Shown piece by piece: positions 26,805-34,600 of a DNA stretch of 64,000 bases (position 1 is the first letter of the stretch; every line of letters begins with the position of its first letter). The translations under genes were made by a program, and so were the position numbers. The stretch is taken from positions 124,001-188,000 of the forward strand of contig NZ_FOMH01000012.1 of NCBI RefSeq assembly GCF_900112575.1, in the 5' to 3' direction. A model generated the notes under the pieces. It did no database searches, was not told the DNA's origin, and saw only the letters and a program-made list of their open reading frames with translations. The DNA is from Flavobacterium phragmitis. Lineage in GTDB: Bacteria > Bacteroidota > Bacteroidia > Flavobacteriales > Flavobacteriaceae.

Positions 26805-27905
26805 ATGGGATTAATTAAAGATATTTATTCGGTTTCATTTTACGAAAATTTTAGCAAAGCTGTCGCTGAAGTCTATCCAACATTCGAAAAACAAAAATTC
26901 ATTGAGGCAATTTTCGATGGAAATTTTGCCCAGAAAGAATGGAAAGAAAGAATGAAACATACTACTGTTGTTTTTCATCAGTTTATGCCTCAAAATTTCC
27001 CTGAAGCCGTTGCTTTAATTGATAAAATCATAGAAAACTTAAGAAAAAACAACTTTGCTGACAGCAATCTGGCTTTCGTTTTCTTTGCTGATTATATCGA
27101 AATGTATGGTTTAGACGATTTTGAAACTTCGAAGAAAGCCTTCGTTTCTATTACACAATTTATCAGTTGTGAATTTGCCGTTCGTCCTTTCATTTTAAAA
27201 TATAAAGAACAAATGATCGACGAAATGATCAAATGGTCCTTGCATGAAAATCATCATGTTCGTCGGTTGGCAAGCGAAGGTTCACGTCCGAGATTACCTT
27301 GGGCAATGGCGATTCCATTTTTGAAGAAAGATCCGTCTTCTATTCTTCCAATTTTAGAAAATCTAAAAAACGATCCTTCCGAATATGTCCGAAGAAGTGT
27401 AGCCAATAATTTAAATGATATTGCCAAAGATAATCCGCAGATTGTATTGGAAATTGCTTCTAAATGGAAAGGTCATAGCAAAGAAACTGACGGAATTATC
27501 AAACACGGTTCAAGAACTTTATTAAAACAAGGACACCCAGAAATCCTGAGTCATTATGGTTTAGAAAGCAGTAATATTGAACTTTCGTCTTTCGAAATTA
27601 AAACACCGACAGTAAAAATTGGCGATTATTTGCAATTTCAATTTCATTTAAACAATAAAAACGAAGAACCTAAAACAGTACGTCTAGAATATGCTGTTCA
27701 CTATAAAAAAGCAAAAGGACACCTGGCTAAAAAGGTCTTTAAAATCAGTGAAAAGATGTATCATCCGAATCAATTAACTAAGATCGAAAGAAATCAGTCT
27801 TTTAAATTGATTACAACGAGAGTTTTTTATACCGGAGTGCATCAATTATCTATTATAATTAATGGAACTGAGAGTGAAGTTTTGAAGTTTGAATTGATTG
27901 ATTAA
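26805..27905 (+). CDS. DNA alkylation repeat protein (AlkC/AlkD-like, HEAT repeats)
   Basis: This 366-residue helical protein consists of HEAT-like repeats (about 1-230) followed by a beta-rich domain (about 250-366). The signature HHVRRLASEGSRPRLPWA and YVRRSVANNLNDIAKDNP are typical of alkylpurine DNA glycosylases of the DNA-alkylation-repeat superfamily, which excise 3-methyl and 7-methyl purines. The C-terminal beta domain is found in the AlkC-like subgroup. The ATG at 26805 is chosen over an in-frame TTG 24 bases upstream. A TATCTTTG at 26776-26783 could be its -7 element. Glycosylase activity is a family inference. Confidence 0.85.
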   Translation: MGLIKDIYSVSFYENFSKAVAEVYPTFEKQKFIEAIFDGNFAQKEWKERMKHTTVVFHQFMPQNFPEAVALIDKIIENLRKNNFADSNLAFVFFADYIEMYGLDDFETSKKAFVSITQFISCEFAVRPFILKYKEQMIDEMIKWSLHENHHVRRLASEGSRPRLPWAMAIPFLKKDPSSILPILENLKNDPSEYVRRSVANNLNDIAKDNPQIVLEIASKWKGHSKETDGIIKHGSRTLLKQGHPEILSHYGLESSNIELSSFEIKTPTVKIGDYLQFQFHLNNKNEEPKTVRLEYAVHYKKAKGHLAKKVFKISEKMYHPNQLTKIERNQSFKLITTRVFYTGVHQLSIIINGTESEVLKFELID

Positions 27906-27929
27906 ACCGAAAAGGTATTATCGAATATT

Positions 27930-28000
27930 GTCAGACTGAGCGAAGTCGAAGTCCCGCAAAGTGATTCAGCATGTGGGACTTCGACTTCGCTCAGTCTGAC
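27930..28000. repeat. Perfect 26-bp inverted repeat (GACTTCGCTCAGTCTGAC type)
   Basis: Arms 27930-27955 and 27975-28000 are perfect complements and could extend by about three inner pairs (one wobble). The GC-rich arm contains GACTTCGCTCAGTCTGAC, a motif I recognise as a recurrent intergenic repeat in Bacteroidota. There is no T run on either side, so it is more likely a repetitive element than a terminator. Confidence 0.85.
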
Positions 28001-28147
28001 ACAAAAACGCAACAAGTAATCGAATTTGAAAAAACACGCATTTTTATTACTTTTATAGTTAATACAAAAAGTAAGCTTTCTTAATCTAAATTAAGTTACA
28101 GATTTCCATCACAACTGTAATTTTGTTTTCAAATCAAATAATACCAC

Positions 28148-29029
28148 ATGTCAAATATCAGTTTAATTATCGAAGAACGTGCTGCCAATATTGGCAACTT
28201 TATGGTAGGTCGTTTATTGCCTTTCCGTGAAAAAAGAGCTGTCGGACCATTTGTATTTATCGACCATATGGGGCCTGCACATTTAAGTGACCACGAAAAT
28301 ATGGATGTTCCTCCACATCCGCATATCGGACTTTCTACTTTAACCTTTTTGTTTGAAGGAAGTATCATGCACCGCGACAGTTTGGGAACAGAATTGGAAA
28401 TAAAACCGGGCGCTGTAAACTGGATGACAGCCGGAAAAGGAATCGTACATTCTGAAAGAACTCCTGAATATTTAAGACATTCAGATAAAATGCTTCACGG
28501 ATTGCAAATCTGGGTGGCACTTCCAAAAGAATTAGAACAAATGGAACCAAATTTCACTCATGTTGAAGCAGATGACATTCCAGCTTGGGAAGAAGATGGT
28601 GTTTCTTACAAACTAATTGCCGGTGAAGCTTTTGGCAAAAAATCTCCCGTTCCGGTTTATAGTCCGCTGTATTTTATTGAGATTAAAAGCAAAGATGCTA
28701 AGAAAATCAATATTGGAAAAGATTTATTTGGCGAAAGCGGTTTATATATTTTAGAAGGAAGTATTAAAAATGGTGAACATGTTTATGACCCAAGACAAAT
28801 TTTAATCACAACTGAAGCTTCTCTTTGTGAATTTGAAATTACCGAAAATTCAACTGTATATCTTTTTGGCGGTGAACCGTTTCCTGAAGAACATTTTATC
28901 TTTTGGAACTTTGTTTCTTCGGATAAAAACTTGATCGAAAAAGCAAAAGTTGATTGGACAAACCAAACTTTCCCAAAAGTTCCTGGAGAAACCGAATTTG
29001 TGCCATTACCTGAACCAAGAATCAAATAA
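28148..29029 (+). CDS. Pirin family protein
   Basis: This 293-residue bicupin of the pirin family is cytoplasmic. The N-terminal cupin carries the metal-binding His set in PHPHIGLSTLTFLFEG and the later GKGIVHSER, where His and Glu would complete an iron site. Residues AVGPFVFIDHMGPA are the family opening. Bacterial pirins include quercetinases and redox or stress proteins, and the substrate here is unknown. It starts a compact operon with OsmC (2-base gap) and a GNAT protein. TAATTTTG at 28118-28125 may be the -7 element. Confidence 0.94.
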   Translation: MSNISLIIEERAANIGNFMVGRLLPFREKRAVGPFVFIDHMGPAHLSDHENMDVPPHPHIGLSTLTFLFEGSIMHRDSLGTELEIKPGAVNWMTAGKGIVHSERTPEYLRHSDKMLHGLQIWVALPKELEQMEPNFTHVEADDIPAWEEDGVSYKLIAGEAFGKKSPVPVYSPLYFIEIKSKDAKKINIGKDLFGESGLYILEGSIKNGEHVYDPRQILITTEASLCEFEITENSTVYLFGGEPFPEEHFIFWNFVSSDKNLIEKAKVDWTNQTFPKVPGETEFVPLPEPRIK

Positions 29030-29031
29030 TT

Positions 29032-29427
29032 ATGGATACACTTTCAGCAAAAATAGATACGCGTTTGTATCGCACAGAAATTACATCTGCCAGCGGAAAT
29101 GTTTTAATTTCAGATGAACCACAATCTTTAGGCGGAAAAAATTTAGGACTGAATCCAACAGAACTTTTGGCTTCGTCATTGGCTTCTTGCACTTTAATTA
29201 CTTTAAGAATGTACATTAATCGCAAACAATGGAACGTCGAAGAAATCAATATCAAAATTGATTTTGAAAGAGATTCAGAGCGAAATTGTACCTCATTTAC
29301 CAGAAGAATTGAAGTAATCGGCGAAGTAGACGAAACGCAAAGACAACGTTTAGAAACAATTGCTAACAGCTGTCCTATTCATAAAACATTGACACATTCA
29401 ATTGAAATCAAAACCACACTAATATAA
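29032..29427 (+). CDS. OsmC family peroxiredoxin-like protein
   Basis: This 131-residue OsmC/Ohr-type protein would reduce organic hydroperoxides with two Cys residues: one in LASCTLITLRMY and one in NSCPIHKTL. The family opening segment and GGKNLGLNPTELLASSLASC are conserved. Length is short to normal for OsmC. It sits between pirin and a GNAT protein in one operon, suggesting a role in oxidative or electrophile stress. Confidence 0.93.
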   Translation: MDTLSAKIDTRLYRTEITSASGNVLISDEPQSLGGKNLGLNPTELLASSLASCTLITLRMYINRKQWNVEEINIKIDFERDSERNCTSFTRRIEVIGEVDETQRQRLETIANSCPIHKTLTHSIEIKTTLI

Positions 29428-29432
29428 CAACC

Positions 29433-29717
29433 ATGGAAATTCAACAAATAAACGATATAAAAAGAGGCTACTTTGAAGCAACAGAAGACGGAAAAGAAGC
29501 TGGAAAAATGACCTATACTTGGGCAGGAGATTCTAAATTCATCATTGATCATACTGAAGTAAGTCCGGAATTCAACGGAAAAGGTGTTGGAAAAAAATTA
29601 GTGATGGCTTCTGTAGAATATGCAAGAGCAAATAATTTGAAAATTATCCCACTTTGTCCTTTTGCTAAAAGCGTTTTTGATAAAGTTGAAGAAATTCGTG
29701 ATGTACTTTTTTCTTAA
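29433..29717 (+). CDS. Small GNAT-fold N-acetyltransferase (YjdJ type)
   Basis: This 94-residue protein belongs to the short GNAT subfamily. The acetyl-CoA-binding loop appears as FNGKGVGKKLV, followed by a helix and the conserved CPFAKSVFDK near the C-terminus. The acceptor is unknown. It starts 5 bases after osmC and ends the pirin-osmC-GNAT operon. Confidence 0.9.
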   Translation: MEIQQINDIKRGYFEATEDGKEAGKMTYTWAGDSKFIIDHTEVSPEFNGKGVGKKLVMASVEYARANNLKIIPLCPFAKSVFDKVEEIRDVLFS

Positions 29718-29721
29718 GGGA

Positions 29722-29854
29722 CAAAGTTTCAAAGAAACAAAGGGACAGAGGTTTTCTATCTTTGTCTAAAATTTTATTGTAGAGACGCACTGCTGTGCGT
29801 CTTTTTATTTAATAAATCATTTGAACTTTGTTCCTTTGTTTCTTTGCAACTTTG
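29722..29854. repeat. Intergenic inverted repeat with terminator-like centre
   Basis: An outer 24-base arm (29722-29745, CAAAGTTTCAAAGAAACAAA...) pairs at 22 of 24 positions with 29831-29854. At the centre lies a perfect 8-bp hairpin, AGACGCAC-TGCT-GTGCGTCT (29783-29802), with a following TTTTT. The inner hairpin is itself a familiar dispersed repeat (GTAGAGACGCAC...). Confidence 0.75.
29783..29807 (+). terminator. Terminator of the pirin-osmC-GNAT operon
   Basis: An 8-bp perfect GC-rich hairpin with a TGCT loop and a T run on the plus strand lies 65 bases past the GNAT stop, inside a larger repeat. Confidence 0.65.
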
Positions 29855-29880
29855 AACCTCAGATAAAAATCGTATATTTG
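29852..29880 (+). promoter_or_regulatory. Bacteroidota-type promoter of the adenosine deaminase gene
   Basis: TTG (29852-29854), 18 bases, TATATTTG (29873-29880). The ATG follows 21 bases later. The -33 TTG is the end of the flanking inverted repeat, so the repeat supplies part of the promoter. Confidence 0.75.
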
Positions 29881-29901
29881 CGCGTAATTTAATCTTAGAG
29901 T

Positions 29902-31317
29902 ATGACAAGAATAATTACAATTTTCTGCATTTTGATAACACAAATCGGCTTTTCTCAATCGGCTGACAGTTATTTAGAAAAAATCAGAAATAATGAAGCG
30001 CTCTTAACCGCTTTCTTTCAACAAATGCCAAAAGGAGGCGATTTACACCATCATTTTTCAGGATCAGTTTATACAGAACCGCTTTTAGAAAGAGCAATTG
30101 CAGAAGACTTTTATTTGAATTTAGAAACTTTAGCGGTTTCTAAAACAAAACCTGCAAACGGAAATTGGGAGAACTTTTCATCTCTTAGAAACAAAGGAAA
30201 ATTAGAGCATTACGAACAGCAGATTATGCAGACTTGGTCAATTAAAGATTATAATGGCTCTGTTCCGTCTGACGATCAGTTTTTTGATTCTTTTCAAAAA
30301 TTCGAACCTACTATCAAAGGTCATTTTGCAGAAGGAATGCTGGAATTAAAAAAGCGCGCCATTGCTGAAAATGTTCTTTACATCGAAACACAATTATCAA
30401 CGATTCCGTGCGATATGAATGTTTCTGATTTAGCTGATTTTAATTCCAAATTACGTCAGGCTTCTAAACAAAAAGACGAAAAAGCAGTTTTAAAACTTTT
30501 GGACGAACTGTACAAATCACTTCAGAAAAAAGAGGCTAAAAAATATGCTGAAGATTTCAATAACAATTTTCTGGCGAAACTTCATAAAGACTTAAAAATA
30601 GATGACGAAAAATTCACCATGCGTTATCAGAACTTTGTATTGCGCTTTATGGAACCGGTGGATTTATTCAAGAATCTGGTAATTGCTTTTATTTCGTCAA
30701 GCGAAAGCAAACTGACTGCTGGAGTAAATATCGTTTCTCCGGAACATGGCGAAAATTCTATGAAAGATTATTGGTTGCACATGGTGATGTTTAAATATTG
30801 TCATTCGAAATTCCCAGACGTAAAATATACGCTCCACGCAGGCGAATTGACTTTAGGTTTAGTTCAGCCAGAAGAATTGACTTGGCATATTAATGACGCG
30901 ATTTATGTTGCTGGAGCAAACAGAATTGGACACGGAGTTGACATGGCTTATGAAGCAAATTCGTATGATTTATTGAAATATATGTCGAAAAATAATATTC
31001 CGATTGAAATCAATTTAGCGAGCAACGAATTCATTTTGAAAGTAAAAGAAAACAGACATCCGTTTACGCTTTATAAAGAGTTTAATGTGCCAATTGTAAT
31101 CAGTACAGACGATGCCGGAATTTTAAGAAGCAATATGACAGAGCAATATGTTTTATTGGCAAAAAGATATCAGGATGTTTCATATTCAACAATAAAAAAA
31201 TACGTTTACAACAGCATTAATTACAGTTTTATCCAAGACGAATCGGTTAAAAAACAATTGATTAAAGATTTAGATAATCGTTTTAAAATTTTTGAAGCGA
31301 AGTTTTCTAAAAATTAA
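29902..31317 (+). CDS. Secreted adenosine deaminase family protein (ADGF-like)
   Basis: This 471-residue metal-dependent deaminase has a signal peptide (cleavage near IGFSQS), so it acts in the periplasm or outside. Active-site motifs are KGGDLHHHFSGS (two metal His), TLHAGEL (His and catalytic Glu), RIGHGVDM and VISTDDAGI (metal Asp). The long N-terminal and insert regions exceed cytoplasmic adenosine deaminases (about 340 residues) and resemble the secreted ADGF/CECR1 group. Expected reaction: adenosine to inosine and ammonia, for purine salvage. It appears to be a single-gene unit. Confidence 0.92.
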   Translation: MTRIITIFCILITQIGFSQSADSYLEKIRNNEALLTAFFQQMPKGGDLHHHFSGSVYTEPLLERAIAEDFYLNLETLAVSKTKPANGNWENFSSLRNKGKLEHYEQQIMQTWSIKDYNGSVPSDDQFFDSFQKFEPTIKGHFAEGMLELKKRAIAENVLYIETQLSTIPCDMNVSDLADFNSKLRQASKQKDEKAVLKLLDELYKSLQKKEAKKYAEDFNNNFLAKLHKDLKIDDEKFTMRYQNFVLRFMEPVDLFKNLVIAFISSSESKLTAGVNIVSPEHGENSMKDYWLHMVMFKYCHSKFPDVKYTLHAGELTLGLVQPEELTWHINDAIYVAGANRIGHGVDMAYEANSYDLLKYMSKNNIPIEINLASNEFILKVKENRHPFTLYKEFNVPIVISTDDAGILRSNMTEQYVLLAKRYQDVSYSTIKKYVYNSINYSFIQDESVKKQLIKDLDNRFKIFEAKFSKN

Positions 31318-31403
31318 TATGTGTGAGATTTCACGCAGATTTTAAACAGATTTAAGCTGATTAACGCAGATTTTTTTCAAACTATAAATATAAAATCTGT
31401 TGA

Positions 31404-31452
31404 ATCTGCAAAATCTGCGAGAGTATAATTTTCTCCCGCAGATTTTGCAGAT
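31404..31452. repeat. Inverted repeat of ATCTGC/GCAGAT family
   Basis: A perfect 16-bp inverted repeat (ATCTGCAAAATCTGCG at 31404-31419 with 31437-31452) lies in a longer tract (31325-31465) rich in CGCAGATTT and its complement. The tract separates the deaminase and ABM genes. There are several partly overlapping copies, so folding is ambiguous. Confidence 0.7.
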
Positions 31453-31476
31453 CAAGCAGATAAAATTCATTTAATT

Positions 31477-31779
31477 ATGATTTTAGAAGCCGCATTTCTA
31501 TATGTAAAACCAGAATTGGCAAATCAATTTGAAGCTGATTTTGCAAAAGCTAGTCAATATATTTCGTCAATCGATGGTTATTTAGGACATCGTTTAGAGA
31601 AATGTCTTGAAGTCGAAAACAAATATCTTTTATTGGTTGACTGGAATATGCTTGAAGATCACACCATTGGTTTCAGAACTTCTGAAGCGTATTTGGAATG
31701 GAAAAATATTTTGCATCATTATTACGAACCATTTCCAATTGTAGAACATTTCGAAACGGTTTTTGAAAATAAAAAATAG
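31477..31779 (+). CDS. Antibiotic biosynthesis monooxygenase (ABM) domain protein
   Basis: This 100-residue ferredoxin-like protein of the dimeric alpha-beta barrel superfamily shows the typical ABM pattern: EAAFLYVKPELANQFEADF, IDGYLGHRLEKCLEVENKYLLLVDW and an acidic tail with HYYEPFPIVEHFE. Despite the name, members range from quinol monooxygenases to proteins of unknown role. No cofactor motif is visible. It is flanked by intergenic repeats on both sides. Confidence 0.85.
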   Translation: MILEAAFLYVKPELANQFEADFAKASQYISSIDGYLGHRLEKCLEVENKYLLLVDWNMLEDHTIGFRTSEAYLEWKNILHHYYEPFPIVEHFETVFENKK

Positions 31780-31781
31780 TT

Positions 31782-31851
31782 TTTTGCCACAGATTTCAGA
31801 GATTTTCACAGATTACAAAATCCTTTATAATCCTTTTAATCTGTGGCAAAA
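31782..31851. repeat. GCCACAGATT inverted repeat
   Basis: A perfect 14-bp inverted repeat, TTTTGCCACAGATT (31782-31795) with AATCTGTGGCAAAA (31838-31851). The same arm type recurs at 38811-38860 and, with variation, at 35147-35204, so this is a dispersed repeat family. Confidence 0.85.
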
Positions 31852-31923
31852 GAAAATAAATTCGTGGCAAAAGAAAATAAATTCGTGGCAATTAGTGAAA
31901 TTCGTGGCAAAAAAACTTTACAA
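31843..31923. repeat. Tandem GTGGCA repeats upstream of rlmH
   Basis: Two exact 21-bp units (GTGGCAAAAGAAAATAAATTC, at 31843-31863 and 31864-31884) are followed by two degenerate units at 31885 and 31904, ending at the rlmH ATG. They extend the right arm of the neighbouring inverted repeat. The frame stays open through them, making an artefactual N-terminal extension of rlmH. Confidence 0.85.
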
Positions 31924-32397
31924 ATGAACATCAAGTTAATCGCAATAGGCAAAACAGACAATAAATCGCTTCAGACTCTGATTGACGATTATACCAAACG
32001 TTTGTCATTTTACATCAAATTTGATTTGGAGATTATTCCCGATATCAAAAGCGTAAAAAACTTATCTGAAAGCCAGCAAAAGGAAAAAGAAGGCGAATTG
32101 ATCCTATCCAAACTTTCAGCAACCGACCAATTAATTTTATTGGATGAAAACGGAAAAAACTTCTCCAGCGTTGGTTTCTCTGAAGAATTGCAAAAGAAAA
32201 TGAATTCTGGCGTTAAAACTTTGGTTTATGTAATTGGTGGGCCTTATGGATTTTCTGAAACCATTTATAAAAAAGCACAGGGAAAAGTATCGCTTTCACT
32301 AATGACGTTTTCGCATCAAATGGTTCGTTTATTTTTTATCGAACAATTGTACCGCGGCTTTACGATTTTACGAAACGAACCTTATCATCATCAGTAA
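31924..32397 (+). CDS. rlmH: 23S rRNA (pseudouridine1915-N3)-methyltransferase RlmH
   Basis: RlmH (SPOUT family) methylates pseudouridine 1915 in helix 69 of 23S rRNA. The 157-residue product from ATG 31924 (MNIKLIAIGKTD) matches family length. The open frame extends 27 codons upstream through tandem repeats and is rejected as a start. Diagnostic motifs are LLDENGKNFSS, the SAM-binding knot VYVIGGPYGFSE, and the C-terminal LSLMTFSHQMVRLFFIEQLYRGFTILRNEPYHHQ region. Confidence 0.97.
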   Translation: MNIKLIAIGKTDNKSLQTLIDDYTKRLSFYIKFDLEIIPDIKSVKNLSESQQKEKEGELILSKLSATDQLILLDENGKNFSSVGFSEELQKKMNSGVKTLVYVIGGPYGFSETIYKKAQGKVSLSLMTFSHQMVRLFFIEQLYRGFTILRNEPYHHQ

Positions 32398-32434
32398 AAA
32401 TTAGTGTTCATTCACAGTTTTTTAGTATTCAGTT

Positions 32435-33067
32435 TTAGAAAATGTATTCTATCGGAAGTTTATCGAGATTGTAAGTCACTTCTTTTTGCAATAAAATCTT
32501 GTATCGAAGATATTCTTCATAGCTCATATTTTTATCAAACAAAAAGACTAAATCTGGAACTTTTTCAAATTTTATACTGTAAAATTGCTTTAATATTTCT
32601 GTTAATTTTATTTCTTGATTTCCCACAAAAACCTGTTGTTTTCCTTTTTTAAAGTAAACTACAAAACTTCCTTTGGCAGGTCTTTCCATTTTATAAAACA
32701 CTTTCGTGAAAGGTAGAAAAGCTAAATTCTTTCCAATAGAATCTGCATAAGAATAATAGTTTTCAGATTCTTCATTCTGATGCATTTTTTCATTACGCTT
32801 TTTATCCTGCATTTTCATTACTTGCGGAATTACCAATTTCAAAGGAAGACGTTTGTCTATATTCACAATCCAATTCGTAGATATTATGGCGCTTTTTCGG
32901 TTTAAATCGGCTATTGTATCTTTTCCTTCGGTTTTAAAAAAGATATAAATAGGCGAATGATCTTGTACATCTTTTACAATTGTAACATTTGATTTTGGTA
33001 ACAATACATCTTCTTTTTTTCCGCAGGAAAACAAAAAACAAACTATAGCTAAGGCAATGTATTTCAT
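32435..33067 (-). CDS. Predicted lipoprotein of unknown function
   Basis: This 210-residue protein has a lipoprotein signal (lipid-accepting Cys15 in CFLFSC, followed by GKKED). The mature part is lysine-rich with no membrane segment. A VVYFKKGKQQVFVGNQEIKL hairpin-like segment and a PDLVFLFDKNMSYEEYL tail are visible, but no family is recognised. It is convergent with rlmH (38-base gap) and lies 23 bases downstream of another uncharacterised gene. Confidence 0.75.
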   Translation of the reverse strand: MKYIALAIVCFLFSCGKKEDVLLPKSNVTIVKDVQDHSPIYIFFKTEGKDTIADLNRKSAIISTNWIVNIDKRLPLKLVIPQVMKMQDKKRNEKMHQNEESENYYSYADSIGKNLAFLPFTKVFYKMERPAKGSFVVYFKKGKQQVFVGNQEIKLTEILKQFYSIKFEKVPDLVFLFDKNMSYEEYLRYKILLQKEVTYNLDKLPIEYIF

Positions 33068-33090
33068 ATCATTAATAACATTTTTAAAAA

Positions 33091-33546
33091 TTATTCAGCT
33101 CTGTATTTTTCTTGTAACAATGAATAATATCTCTTTTCTAATTTAGTATAATCATTTTTCCAATCTTCAACAGTTTTTGGTACATTATACTTTGAATAAT
33201 TCAAAATTAAAATCTCCTCATCCAAATCATCAAAAAAATTCCACTGTTCTTCATACTCATCTAGCTCTCCTTTCCAGATATTCATTTTATCTTTATCGAT
33301 AGTTATAAGAAATTTTTCGCCAACAAATCTACGAGCTTTCCAATATAAACTAACCTTATCTGCATGATTCAAATTGAGATTTATTTTAAATACTTCATAA
33401 AAGTCAACCGGACCATTCATTCCTAGTCTAAATTCATTTATAGTCCAACTAGGTATATCTCCCAAATAAAATAGAATATCATTGTTTTCATCTATTTCAA
33501 CTTTTTGAAGTACATTCAGAGTATTTAAAACATTAGGATTTTCCAT
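33091..33546 (-). CDS. Hypothetical cytoplasmic protein
   Basis: This 151-residue acidic, Trp- and Tyr-rich protein has no signal peptide (MENPNVLNTLNVLQKVEI). A DIPSWTINEFRLGMNGP segment and a C-terminal helix (NDYTKLEKRYYSLLQEKYRAE) are visible. I do not recognise the family. It lies 15 bases downstream of folP and 23 bases upstream of the lipoprotein gene, so the three may be cotranscribed. Confidence 0.7.
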   Translation of the reverse strand: MENPNVLNTLNVLQKVEIDENNDILFYLGDIPSWTINEFRLGMNGPVDFYEVFKINLNLNHADKVSLYWKARRFVGEKFLITIDKDKMNIWKGELDEYEEQWNFFDDLDEEILILNYSKYNVPKTVEDWKNDYTKLEKRYYSLLQEKYRAE

Positions 33547-33561
33547 AATTGTAACGATAAA

Positions 33562-34383
33562 TTAATTAATCTTATCAAACAAAGTAACACATTCCACCGC
33601 TTCTTTCACATCATGAACACGAAGAATTTTTGCTCCTTTCATCAAAGCAATCGTATTCAGAAATGTTGTTCCGTTTAACGCTTCCTGCGGTGTAATATCT
33701 AATGTCTTATAAATCATTGATTTTCTTGAAATCCCTGCTAAAACTGGCAATTCCAACAAATTAAAAAGCTCCATTTTCTCCATTACTTCATAATTTTGGT
33801 CAGTTGTTTTTGCAAAACCGAAACCTGGATCTAAAATCAAATCGTTGATTCCTAAAGCTCTTGCTTGTTGTACTTTTTCAGAAAAATAAAAAAGCATTTC
33901 TTTTACAATATCATCATATTGCGTCAAACTTTGCATCGTCTGCGGATTACCGCGCATGTGCATCATAATGTATGGAACGTTGTATTTGGCAATCACTTCA
34001 AACATTTTGTCGTCCAATTCGCTGGCTGCAATATCATTTATGATTGTCGCACCGCTTTCTATACTCGCTTTGGCAACTTCAGCTCTAAAAGTATCAATGG
34101 ATAATAATGCTTCTGGAAAATGCTTTAAAATCAATTCTATTGCGGGAACAATTCGGTCGATTTCTTCTTGTTCTGAAACAAATTCAGCACTTGGTTTACT
34201 GGAATAAGCGCCAATATCGATAAATGTAGCTCCTTCGGAAAGCATTTTATCGACTTGCAAAATAATTTCGTCTTCATTTTTATATTTTCCTCCGTCAAAG
34301 AAAGAATTTGGCGTTACGTTTAGAATTCCCATTACTTTCGGAATCGTTAAATCTACAAGTTCGCCTTTACAGTTAATAAACAT
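33562..34383 (-). CDS. folP: Dihydropteroate synthase
   Basis: FolP condenses p-aminobenzoate with hydroxymethyl-dihydropterin pyrophosphate in folate synthesis and is the sulfonamide target. The TIM-barrel protein of 273 residues has the two signature regions: IMGILNVTPNSFFDGG (about 18-33) and ATFIDIGAYSSKPSAE. These are followed by LSIDTFRAEVA, IINDI, MHMRGNPQTMQ, ILDPGFGFAKTTDQN and LAGISRKSMI. It is divergent from the DUF1599 gene across a repeat-rich 217-base gap. Confidence 0.97.
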   Translation of the reverse strand: MFINCKGELVDLTIPKVMGILNVTPNSFFDGGKYKNEDEIILQVDKMLSEGATFIDIGAYSSKPSAEFVSEQEEIDRIVPAIELILKHFPEALLSIDTFRAEVAKASIESGATIINDIAASELDDKMFEVIAKYNVPYIMMHMRGNPQTMQSLTQYDDIVKEMLFYFSEKVQQARALGINDLILDPGFGFAKTTDQNYEVMEKMELFNLLELPVLAGISRKSMIYKTLDITPQEALNGTTFLNTIALMKGAKILRVHDVKEAVECVTLFDKIN

Positions 34384-34386
34384 TTG

Positions 34387-34544
34387 GTTTCAAGTTTTAT
34401 TTGTTTAAGGTTTCAAGTTCATGCAGATTACACAAGTTTGGGAACTTGAAACCTGAAACCTGAAACATTTTTTCAGTTTCAAGTTCTCAGCGTTAACAAT
34501 TTGTTTAGAAAAAACTTGAAACAAAGAAAACCTGAAACTTGAAA
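34387..34544. repeat. Clustered GTTTCAAGTT / AACTTGAAAC repeats
   Basis: Six copies of the 10-mer GTTTCAAGTT lie in both orientations: forward at about 34387, 34410 and 34476; inverted at about 34443, 34513 and 34535. Two further GAAACCTGAAACCT runs are present. Several alternative hairpins are possible. The cluster fills the folP/DUF1599 divergent gap. Confidence 0.75.
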
Positions 34545-34570
34545 CTCTTAAAAAATTATCCTTATTTTTG
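34539..34570 (+). promoter_or_regulatory. Bacteroidota-type promoter of the DUF1599 gene
   Basis: TTG (34539-34541), 21 bases, TATTTTTG (34563-34570). The ATG is at 34601. The TTG is part of the last repeat copy. Confidence 0.65.
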
Positions 34571-34600
34571 AAGAAATTTTAGCAAATATACAGCATATAA

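Noticed and set aside
31843..31923. 27-codon N-terminal extension of RlmH
   Set aside because: It is made of translated tandem intergenic repeats, and RlmH family members start at the MNIKLIAIG methionine.
32404..32652. 82-codon plus-strand frame
   Set aside because: It is opposite the lipoprotein gene, has biased hydrophobic translation and no support.
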